This document shows positions 40,772 through 51,700 of a DNA stretch of 64,000 nt, piece by piece. The stretch lies in contig CM012955.1 of assembly GCA_000181795.3 (NCBI GenBank), positions 2,769,959 through 2,833,958 of the forward strand. Reading direction: 5' to 3'. Below the pieces are notes generated by a model that had not been told where the DNA came from, did not search any database, and saw only the letters and a program-made list of their open reading frames with translations. The translations under genes and the position numbers were made by a program. Position 1 is the stretch's first letter, and the number at the start of each line of letters is the position of its first letter. This DNA comes from Trichinella spiralis. Its lineage: Eukaryota > Nematoda > Enoplea > Trichinellida > Trichinellidae.

Positions 40772-42162
40772 ATTGAACAACTTTTGATGCAAATTTGATG
40801 AACAACGATGAATCATCATCAAAAGCGGCATCATCATCATCAATCGTTTCAATCATTTTCTAGTATTTTTCTTCTTCTTTTTATTCTTCTTCTTCTTATT
40901 ATTATTTACTACAACAGTTGAAATGTGATTTTTATGGAAAACTACTGAACAACAACAACAACAACTTAACCTTTCTTTATTCATTTATTGTTTTTTTTTC
41001 ATTTTACAAAAAGTCTTTCTATCCATCCGTTTTAACGCTTTCACCGTGTTCTTATGGGGTCCCAGATATTTTTCTTTCTACTCTTCTGGGGGAATACTGG
41101 GCAAACGGCAGTGGAACTCTGTGGCCGTGTTGTCTTGTGTGTTGTGCTGTGCTGTGCTGTATGGGATGATCCATTGATTTGAAATGTTTATTGCATCAGA
41201 AAGGAATGTTTTTCCAGTTTTTTTTTCTCAAATTTCCTTCTCACTTTTTTCTTTCAATTTTTTACTTTTCTCTCCCATGCTTTACGCAGGCAAATTGTGG
41301 CGACAATATATTACTGATGCACCGATCGATGATTCCAAAATCATCACCAGTGTCGTCAATAGTTGTTGTTGCTTGACTATCAATATTTTCTGATGATGAT
41401 TCTTATTCTTTTTTTCCCTTTGTTACGGTACATCTTGTCTTTCCATTCGGTCCACAGTGTGGAGATACTGTTTTGCTTATCTTTTTAGCTTGCGTTAAAG
41501 ACGCAAATCACAACAATTACACCATCATCATCATCATTATTATTATCATTATTTATTTATTTATTGTCATTATTATGTTGTTACTAATTGGCAAAGCTGT
41601 GTATGTAGTTTCAAAAAAAAAATTTTTTTTCTCTTCTTATTCTTCGTCCTCCTCCAACTTTCAACATGTTTCGCACAAATTCACCTTACTTGTCTTTGAT
41701 GTTTTTTCTCTCTGTTGGTTGACGCAGCATATTTTGCCCGTGTTTACGCTTGACTGGTTTGTGTTTACGCACGCGCCAATGCAGCGAACGCTCGAATTTT
41801 CATTTCATTTTACAATTCCCATCTATTCATTTGATTATTATTATACACATTATATTACTATTACACTATTATTATTATTATTACTATTATTATTCGCATT
41901 TTACGCCATTTCATTCACATTCATTTATTATGTTCTCTCTCTTTTTTTCTTCTTCTTCTTTACAGTAACTAACCGTTTATTCGATTCTATTGAAAAGAAA
42001 AAAAAATTGATGATTCATTAATTTAGAAGTTAGAGAAAAAAAACAATACAGTTTCTAATGGAAAGTTTTGAAATAAAGTTTCTGTGAAATGCAGATGAAA
42101 CTTGCGCGGTGTTTTGACGATCAAGTTGATCAACTGAAATTTACAAACAAAACAAATTTAAT
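40772..42162. other. Convergent 3' flanks between CPEB and bL9m
   Basis: No supported gene. The region is low in complexity, with CTT, CAA and ATT runs and T-tracts. A 182-codon plus-strand frame at 41473-42021 consists largely of Ile, Leu, Phe and Tyr runs made by ATT and TTC repeats. The CPEB 3' UTR probably fills much of the left half; CPEB-family mRNAs often have long 3' UTRs. Confidence 0.55.
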
Positions 42163-43414
42163 TTAATTTTCTATTCTACTTTGCATGAATTTGAATATTT
42201 CTTCGTCGGTTAAGGACAATTCAATTTCACTGTTGTATATTTGTTCGGGTACAATTTCGCAAACTTTCAACTCTTCTTCACTGGCAACGTGCGGATCCAA
42301 GCCGGGCATGATCAACTTTTTGGCCATCTTGTTGCTGACTTGCTGAATTCGACCGACCATCGGCACGACAATGTGCTTGTTCACCTGCGTTGTTCGAATG
42401 AAAATTTGCATAATTATCAGCGAAATTCAACACTACCACAACATAGAAACGAAACAATTTCGCTTCGAGATCCAAATTCGGTCCGACAATTCGATGCAAC
42501 GGCAAAACTATACAGTCGTCCGGAACCATGAAACCCTTGAAACGGAAAATGAAAGTTTTCTGTTTTTTTTTCTTTTTGATTTCTCTTTGCAAAAAGAACA
42601 AACTTGAAGTCTCATCGATACTCGAAGATGCCATTTTTCCAGCGTCCACTCGTTGTCCAAACTCATGTTGACAATGACCACCATCGAGTGCAACTCTTTC
42701 GACGTTCGCAGTTCAAAGCTCAGCTTCTTCTGACCCCGCTTGGACATTTGCTAAAAAATTCAACAACAACAACAACAAATGGCTAGGAAAATTGTGCAAA
42801 AGTTGTGCATCCCAATTTTCACCTCGTCGGTGATGTTGTACAAACGGCGGTTGAATTTCGTCGGATAAACTGCCAACTTCAACGGAAGCAATTCATTGTG
42901 CAATATTTCCGACGAAACGGTGATCACTTCGCCTGCTTTTCCATAACCTGAAATGATATACTGTTGAAAAAGAGAAGAGAAACTCCACAATCAACCGTTC
43001 TTTCACAACACCTTCCACATCCTGAGTGAGAATGACCGCGACGTCGGGCCGAGAACCATCTCCATCCTCTTGAATCACCTCGTAATGTTGGAATTGTTCT
43101 TTTTCGTCCGGCGATCTCTGCTCACGTCCGGCAACTGTAGCCGGAAAATAATGCGCGTGCTGGAGTACCCACGTACGCTTTGAAAAAAAAAGCGATTAAT
43201 ATAGTACCACCAGCAAACAACCAACTGAAACACTTCACCAGAACAAAAATCATTTAAACCACCCCAATCACCACTATTTACTAATGATTAACAAAAAACA
43301 ATTGCCCATATTCTGATGAACACAAAATAAAAACCAAATAATAATTAAAGTTACCCGAACGAATGTTCGAAAATTCGTCGACATCCGGTCGAACAGTCGA
43401 AGCAAACTGTGCAT
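42163..43414 (-). CDS. mrpl-9: Mitochondrial ribosomal protein bL9m (MRPL9)
   Basis: A large-subunit protein of the mitochondrial ribosome. The six exons on the minus strand are 43414-43355, 43177-43012, 42947-42823, 42750-42604, 42535-42440 and 42384-42163, giving 271 residues (human MRPL9 has 267). The first exon encodes an Arg/Ser/Leu-rich start without acidic residues until position 9, fitting a mitochondrial presequence. The bL9 core is clear: VAVILTQDVEGYGKAGEVIT then LLPLKLAVYPT, matching the L9 signature of glycine-rich loop and conserved P/LAVYA segment. The distal part (EWTLEKWHLRVSM, VNKHIVVPM) matches the animal mitochondrial extension. The donor of exon 5 could be at 42440 or 42443. 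It is head-to-head with the PSMD12 gene. Confidence 0.88.
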
Positions 43415-44216
43415 CTTAAAACAAACTAAAAAGCAAAAAGTTATCTTTCAAACTTGCACGACCAATACTGAATATTGAAGATAAAATTGAAGAGAAATGA
43501 AATAAAACACACACAAAAAAGAAACATTTTCCGTCGAATTTGCATCAATTGCTACTTGCTACCGTATGATGGAAATCACGTTCATTGCAGTGGAGAAATT
43601 TGAAAATTGAAATCATTTCTACAAGAAAAAAGGTCTTTTGGCAAATTTTAAATTATCCCAATTTATAAAACGTAGTACATTTTCACCCATCCATCTCTTT
43701 TCATCGTCGAGTCAAAAGCCGAAAGTTGATGTTCGAACAAAATTTTCCAATCAGAAAACAAACACAACAACAAAAATTCACTTCAAAATATAAAATAATC
43801 TGTCAGTGTCCTATTTTTCACATTTACATTTTTGTGAAATCAAACAAACAACAAAATCTATTACGGTAAAAAATTCAATTGATGACGTAGCATTTTTTCA
43901 TGTTTGATTTGTTTCAAACACAAATGAACAATTTAAAATTGTATTATTCTACAAATAAAACTAGTTTTAATGTAAAAATTAAATTTATACCAACAAATTG
44001 TTCGAATAATTCAAAGTACAGTATGATTATATTGAAAACTGTAAAAATGTACCTTTATTTTTTATTTGCATACTGTGTTTCACTTTGGTTCCTTTTTAGT
44101 GGTGATCGGCGGTTGGTTAATTTTACTTTCGCAGTGTTTATCGAGTTGCTTTGCTATAATTGAAAATTTCCATTGTTATTCATATTAATTTCAGCTGTAA
44201 TATTATCAAAGAGACG
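43415..44216. promoter_or_regulatory. Divergent upstream region shared by bL9m and PSMD12
   Basis: About 800 bp separates the two start codons. It is AT-rich, has no recognised exon, and must carry both promoters. A TTAATTTCAG acceptor at about 44194 lies some 23 nt before the PSMD12 ATG, so a 5' UTR intron or trans-splice site is likely there. Confidence 0.5.
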
Positions 44217-44848
44217 ATGAATCCTACTGAACAAATTCTGGGCGAATTTGGCGATGGCAGAGTGGTGAAAATGTTGGCCGACTTGTCCAAAGAGGTGGAG
44301 CAAGTTAAATTGGAAGCGGAACGATTGATTTCAGTATGTTAAACTGTGATGAATTCTTTTCTTCTTCTTCTCCCTCTTAAACGTTCATTTCAAGGACGAA
44401 ATGTTTGCCGCCGCGCTGGAAAAGTTGTGTGATATGGAGAGACGAACTCGATTGGTAATTGGAAAAAATGATAATTCTCTTTTCAGTCGTTGTCATTTTG
44501 ACAGCGCTAGATTTATATGATAATTTGGTGTGAGATATTTCTTTCTATTTCAGTCTGCGGACATGAACTCGAACGCGACTGTCCAAGTGAACATTGTTTC
44601 GGTTTGTTTCAGCGAGAAACAGTACGACATCCTGAAAGAACAAATCATTGCTTTGAGCAAGAAGCGATCTCTCATGAAATATGTAATTTTTAAATATATT
44701 TCAAATGACTATTTGAATATTTAGCTTCTGTCATTTTCAGGCGAACAGCAAAATGGTTCAAGCGTGTGTCGAGTTGATGCCGTCAGTTTCGTGCAAAAAA
44801 GCTAAATTCGAGTTGATTGAAACTTTGCGAAAAACAACTGAAGGAAAA

Positions 44849-44886
<38 letters not shown>

Positions 44887-45506
44887 TCAGTGAATGGTGT
44901 GTAAAAGAATTTTTCGATCAACTATTTCCATTGATTGTAGATTTACGTTGAAGTTGAACGTGCCCGTTTGACGCACATGTTATCCCAAATGAAGGAAGAA
45001 GATGGCGACATCGAAGGTGCAGTGAAAGTTCTGTTGGAGTTGCAGGTACTTTTGAAGAATAAGCAAATATGTATTTTTATTTTTCTAATTTTTATTGGTT
45101 TTATATTGAATCGTGTGGTTCGATGGAAAAACCGGAGAAAGTGTTCTTCTTGCTGGAACAGTTGCGCTTGTGCATATTGCGAAATGATTTTGTGCGCTCG
45201 ACGATCATCGCGAAAAAGATTTCTCCAAAATTTTTCAAAAGTGACATCATATCGAAAGTAAATTTGTCAATTTGCTTCTCAATTTCACAAAACAGTCGAT
45301 GTGATAGTAGTTTTGTTTCTTGTTTTTATAGCATCAAGATTTGAAGTTCAAATATTACAAGTTGATGATCTTGTTGGATTTGTACAACAAGAACTACGTG
45401 GGTGTCAGCAATCATTATTACAATTTAAGTGAAACTGAGACATTTCACGATAAAGCAAAAATTGTCACCGTAAGATTTTCTTTTTTTTTCTTGTACTTGA
45501 TTGTTA

Positions 45507-45538
<32 letters not shown>

Positions 45539-46742
45539 TTTTATTTCTCGTTTATCAGTATTTTACATCAGCGTGTAACTATCTATCCATGTTTTTAGAT
45601 TATTAAACAAATTGTATGCAATTTTTCAATGCCAAAATCTTTTTTTAAAATTGTAGTTTTTGAAAAATGCCGTCGTTTATGCTATACTGGCACCGTACAG
45701 CGCGGAGCAGTGGTCGACGATCAGTCGTATGTCGGAGGATGATAATTTTGACCAAATTCCAAAATACAAGTATGAATGTATTTACCGCCTTTTTTTCGCT
45801 CGTAATAAATAGTTTTATTATTTTAGAGAGTTGGTGCAGTTGTTTATCAAGGAAGAAATTATATCTTGGAAGAAGGATATTTTGGGCGTTTACGATAAAT
45901 TGAAAGCGTGGAGTGTGTCTTCGACAGATTATGTAGAAGAGTACGTCGAATCGCAGGAGCATATTTTGGCCAATTTGGAACAGTTGCAATGTCGCGTGGG
46001 AGAGCATGTAAATTCAAATTTTGGTATTTAGATTTGATTTGACAAGTTGATTTGTTTTTAATTTTTCAGAATATGCGCATTGTCAGCAAATATTATTCGC
46101 GTATTTACTTGAATCGTATCGCTGAACTTGTTGATTGGAATGTTGAGGTAAGAAGTAGAAGAAGTAGTAGTAGTGGGATGAGGAAAAAAGCTTTAAAGTT
46201 GATATTACTCTGTTTGGAGGAACCGTTCTGTTTATTTATTTGTTTGTTTGTTTGTTCGTTTCGTTTAGAAAACTGAAGAGTTCTTGTGCAAGTTGATTGT
46301 CAATGGTACAATTCCGTTGGCGAAAATTTGTCGTCCGACTGGGGTGGTGAATTTTGTGCCGAAAAAGAAATCCCAAGAAGAGTTGGACGATTGGGCCGTG
46401 GGTACTGTAGATGTGATGGAGAAGATCAACAAAGTGACTCATTTGATTTTGAAAGAGCGAATGATGTACAAGAATGTGCATTCGTTTTGTGAAGAAGAGG
46501 ACAGTGACGAGGAAGATTGGTTCACTGATACTTTGTTCAAGCGTCAGAGTAGTGAATATGAAGACGATTTTGACGATACGGATGAAAACACCGAAGATAT
46601 GTACGTCGAAGTCGATGAAACGACGTCGGAAAGTTTGAGCGAAAGTGAATTGAAAGCGATCGAATCCGAAATGGAAAAAAAATCAGTAGAACCGGACAAA
46701 ACATCCGAGGTGGAAGTGGTATTCGATCGACCATTTTTTTAA
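44217..46742 (+). CDS. rpn-5: 26S proteasome lid subunit PSMD12 (Rpn5)
   Basis: Rpn5 is a PCI-domain scaffold of the 19S lid that receives ubiquitinated substrates. The eleven exons are 44217-44333, 44395-44454, 44554-44682, 44741-44848, 44941-45045, about 45105-45257, 45332-45469, 45657-45769, 45827-46007, 46070-46147 and 46269-46742, about 551 residues. Family stretches include DGRVVKMLADLS, GKIYVEVERARLT, EDGDIEGAVKVLLELQ, GSMEKPEKVFFLLEQLRLC and, in the PCI region, NMRIVSKYYSRIYLNRIAEL. Human PSMD12 (456 residues) ends just after the segment equivalent to THLILKERMMYKN. Here a very acidic tail of about 85 residues follows (EEEDSDEEDW, EDDFDDTDENTED). The intron after exon 5 has no AG at the expected 3' end (see findings), so the start of exon 6 is approximate. 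Confidence 0.93.
44851..44886. repeat. AAT trinucleotide microsatellite at a donor site
   Basis: About twelve AAT units begin right at the GT donor of the fourth PSMD12 intron and make up much of that intron. Confidence 0.9.
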
Positions 46743-48781
46743 TTTTTTTTTACTTATTCATAAAAAAGGTAATTTTCTGATTTGGTCTGAGTGAGAATTA
46801 CAACGTGAAAAGAAAACCAGATATACGACAAAAATTTATTCCATCACAACTATAGGTAGTAATTAATAAAGAAAAAATTGAAAGGAAATTTTTCGCTTTG
46901 GAAAGTATTTCAATTTTTGAAATTAATCGACAAAAGCGCATATTTAAACTAATTAATCATTTGATGTTTGTTTAGTAAACTTCTTTGAAACGGTGCGAAG
47001 TACACAGGGCATTTCAAAACTCTCTGAACATGTTTATTGTCATTTGAGAAGAAGTGAGTTCGATTAGCATTTTATGCAAAATTGATTTCTCGTATGATGA
47101 TTTGCTCTGTTTAATGCACCAATCAAAAGTAAATACAATTATTATTATTAATAGTAGCAAATTGTGTGATTGAATCAATTTTGCATAACTTTGACTTGTA
47201 ATGTAAAAACTACAGGAAATTGAAAAACCGGTTTCGAATAAGTTGAGGAGGAGGAGGAGGAGGTGAGTTTGGTATTTTAATTGAAAATTGTGTATTTTTG
47301 TTTTTATCCAGTTTCTTATGATAGTTAGAAAATGAACTTTTTACATGAACAACAAGTGATTTGTGGATTAATTTTTCAAGCAAACTTATATTTTGTACGC
47401 TTGAATGCTTTGGTGATTCGATTCAATTCGATTTATTATTATTATTTTTAATAAAAATCTTTTTAATAATGACATCATTCATCTGAAGAGGGATAATTTT
47501 TTCCATTTTAATTCTACCCAGTAAAACAAATAAAACAATTTGCAATATTTATTTCATTTGTTCGATAGAGTTCATTTCAATCTCAATTTATCGTATACTG
47601 TTTTTTATTTTCTGTTGTCCTATTCAATCAATTTTCCAAGCAACGCGCAAATATGAACATTGTAATAAAGCAATTTAAATAAATTATGCAATTCAACCGC
47701 ACCAAAGAGAACATTTTGTGACATGCTGAACTGACGACGACCATCGATCAGGGCCCGCGTTTTCCATTTCCACGCAAACAATGATCGTTGGAAAATTTTC
47801 CATTTCGCATTTTTTAATTTAAAAAAAAAGGATTTATTCTTTATCAATTTTCGCATCAGGGAAATTAAGTTTGCGATCGTCGGTTTGATCGAAAAAGTCG
47901 ACCCGAGACGGCCAAGCGTTCCATTTTATTTCATTTCAAAATCATTCCAATCTGGAAAAGAAAATTGAAATTTCTCCACTAGCAACAAGTTAATAATAAT
48001 TGTTCTTAAAGTTTATTTTTATAAAAGAAAAAAATTTTTTTTATTGTTTCGATTATTGTCTGTTTTTTTTTGTTTTCAATTTTTCCCACTGCACATTAAT
48101 GGGAAAAATTGAAATTACCTGCCGATCATTAGTCGGACTCTGTAGTGTTGGTTCGGTGTATAAAACTGGTTTTGAATATTTATTTGCAAATCGATGTAAA
48201 CACGACATTTGTTCATCCACTTCCGCTTGGCTAATGCGAACAGGCTGCTTTGTTCCCGTGAGCGATCACTTCAACACTGGGATTGTTCTGCTGACTCTGT
48301 GAGCGTTGTTTAATAATAAAAAAAATGCCACCCCAATTGGCAGCATGGGAAGAAGAGAAACGACAAATTTGATAGTCCATCTCTCTCTTTCTCTTTCTCT
48401 TTTTCTCTTGCCCATTGTTTTTGTTGTTCATGTTGTTGGTGTTTTAAACTGTTTAATATTTCATTCAGTTTAAAAAAAACAACACTGACAGTAGTCGTTT
48501 AATGAAAAGCAAGCTTGGCCGAAAGTGCACGAACGCTTGTCGTCGTCGTCGTCGTCGACACACGAACGGAGAAGCCGCTTGACGTGCTCAGCCGCTGTTT
48601 GTCTTTGTCTTCCACTGCCTGCTTCGACTGCTTTGCATTTTGAAATTATTTTGCATGCTTCATTTGGATTCTTTTCAAAGCATTGCTGTTCATCTTCTCT
48701 ACCACATCCAGAACCGAGCAGGCTAATTTGTCCAAATTTTACCTGCGTCCAAAGGTTCGAATGTTCCGTTGTTGATCCATA
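46743..48781. other. Intergenic region upstream of the calcium channel beta gene
   Basis: About 2 kb without a recognised coding exon. The left part is the PSMD12 3' UTR. A minus-strand frame at 47620-47856 and a short ATG frame near 47923 have no family resemblance. A GTC repeat lies at about 48539-48557. The last few hundred bases are probably promoter and 5' UTR of the beta subunit gene; an alternative upstream first exon cannot be excluded, since such genes often have several. Confidence 0.45.
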
Positions 48782-51700
48782 ATGCTTGATAGTCAAGAAC
48801 AACAACATTTGACAAATTCAAATGAATATGCTCAGACGACAGGTGTGTATTTCGCTTTTTTATTTCTTGTATTAAATGCAAATTTAAAATCACCCAACCA
48901 AGCAAAAAAAAAACCATTTTTCCATTCAGACATCGAACGATTCTGACAATTCGAGCGATTTGTCGTTGGAAGACGACCGTGAACGGGAAATTACCAGGCA
49001 GGATTTGGAAGAACGAGCCAGACAGCAACTGGAAAGAGCCAAAGTGAGCAAACTATAATCATAATGATAGGCTAATTTCTCGAAATAACAAAATTAAACT
49101 TGCAAACTGCAGACAACAACAATCGAATTTCAATTTACGACAACTTATTCAACTGTTGGAGTTGGATATTGTTGTTCAATTAATTGAACAGTTATCATCA
49201 TAATCATCATCATCATTATTATTATTATTATTTAACTGTCATTTCCTTCAATTCAAAAAAAAGAATTAACTTTCTTGTATTTTTTGATAAATATTTCAAA
49301 AAGTATCACGGTGAAGATTTATTATTCGTTTTTTATTCTTTCTTAATTTGAATGCAAAATTTCAAACATGACAAATTATCCAATTGATCAATTTCAGTTT
49401 CTTTTATTTTTTCAAAATTATACTGCTACTAAGGATGGAACTTTTTTTGAGACTATTTTTCGTAAAGCTTTCACGCAAAATCTGCCACTGGTGAAGGGAG
49501 GCACGAAGAGCAATAGAGAGAGAAGTTAGCCGAGCAGGATTAAGCCGCATAAAAGTGTTTTGCTGCCAAGTCAGATGAAACACATTTTCAACGGGTGGCA
49601 GCTGTTTTGCCCGGCCCAGCTGACGTAGAAAAGGTTCCTCTTCTTCTATTTTCAATGAAATACCACTTTTGCCAACTTTTCCAAATTTCGGTGCTTTTTC
49701 ATTCCAAATCATGGATCATCAAAAATATTCACTTTTGGTAACAAAAAAGCATACTTTTATTAAGCGTCATTTTGTTTTTTATCCAAATGATAAACCCACT
49801 GCTATTGTGGACGGATGGGATAATTAGATGAAGCTGAACGTTGGAAAAAAATGAACAATAAAGCCACAAATAAATACGTTGAAGCCCCATTATTGCCTAC
49901 TGTACTAGGGAAGAGACGTGGCAAAACCGGTTTTGCAAATTTGCAACTTTTTCAGTCAAAACAACAATTTTTCAAAAACCAAACCTCTCGCCAATCTACA
50001 GTAATTCAAATTTTGATACTGTAACAATAATAACTACAACTGTATAAATTGATGAGTTTGTTAATTTTGAAATTCAGCCATGTTTTTCTCGTTTCAGTAC
50101 AAGCCGGTCGCTTTTGCCGTTCGAACGAACGTCTCTTACGACGGTGCCAACGACGACGACTGTCCAGTGCACGGATGTGCCGTGTCGTTTGCAGTGAAAG
50201 ATTTCCTCCACATCAAAGAAGTATCCAGTGAAATTGTTGCAATTTTTTCAGTACAACTTTTGTCTTACTTGAAAATTGTTTTTCTTTTCTCACCCAGAAA
50301 TACAGTAACAATTGGTGGATTGGTCGTTTGGTCAAAGAAGGTGCGGATATTGGCTTCGTACCGTCGCCGACCCGCCTCGAGCACTTCCGTGTGCACAGTT
50401 CCAAAGGATTGGGCTCTAAATTGTACGATTGTGGAGGAATTGGAAATTTTGAAATTTGCAATATTTTCTTTTTCAGCAACTTTTAATTTTCCATCTTTTG
50501 TTTTCTCTATTTCCAGCAAGCAGAGCAATTCACTGTCAAGTCTCGGTGGCACGTTGGACAAAGCAAAATCATGGCAATCGAATAGTCGCGGTTCCACTCC
50601 ACCAACTCCGGGTATGATTTTGCTTTTCAACAATGATGATGATGATTTTTATTTTTCTATTTTCAGGTGCTGAACTTGACGATGTGCTTCCAAGCACACC
50701 AGAAGAAGGCGAATTGGCCAATTCGAAAGGAAAATCCAGTCACACATCCAAAGATAAAATGAAACAACTATTTAAAAAGGTTTTAATAAATAAGCGTTTT
50801 TGATTATTAATAATAATGGAATTTTGAGTTGATTTTGTAACGAATTTCTGTTCAGCAAGACAGTGTGCAACCGTATGAAGTGGTTCCCACAATGCGGCCG
50901 GTTGTTCTCGTCGGACCTTCGTTGAAAGGTTACGAAGTGACGGATATGATGCAGAAGGCAATTTTTGATTTTTTGAAGCATCGATTCGAAGGCAGGTAAA
51001 GCGAAAATTAAAATTACTTTTTCAATGCGCTGTATCAATTAATTATTTGTTTTTTCATCGTTCGACTTTTCATTACATTTCAAATGTTTGCTTCAAATTA
51101 TCATATTGGCCTATTTTTCATCAGTTCATATTTAATTATCAGCTTGAATTTTATCATATAACAATTCCTATTCAATAATACGAGTTCATAATTTTGCTAT
51201 CCGTCTATTTCATTTTTTTAAAAAATTTTCATACTTTCTTCATTCCAATGTTCACACAGGTTGGGTTAATTTCTAGACGTTGTTCAAGCGGTTTATTTGG
51301 ACAAATGAATTTCTCTGTTTAATTAATAATAATAATAATAATTAGTATTATTATTATCCTTCACTACAAATGAATAAATTTAAATTATTCAACAATTAAT
51401 AATGAAAATTAAAAGTTGTGCAGCGAATTGTTTGAGAATCAGTGAAAGTTTGTATAATTAAAGAAAAAAAAGAAGAAAGAATAATAAGAAAAAGAGGTAT
51501 TTTTTTCTCTAAAACTCTTTCACATTGTTTGCTCTTGTTTTGAAAGTCAACTGCTTCTCATCAATCTGGGTGACGTCAGATGACGACGCTACGGCTATTG
51601 GTACATTCTTTCAATTCTTCAGTTTAATGTTTCTCTCTCTCGGTTGCACAAAGGCTAAACATGCTTGACTGGGGGGAGGGGGAAGGGGAGAAATTTGCTT

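Noticed and set aside
41473-42021. 182-codon plus-strand open frame
   Set aside because: It is made of Ile, Tyr, Leu, Phe and Ser runs from ATT and TTC simple repeats, with no domain, lying in the CPEB 3' flank.
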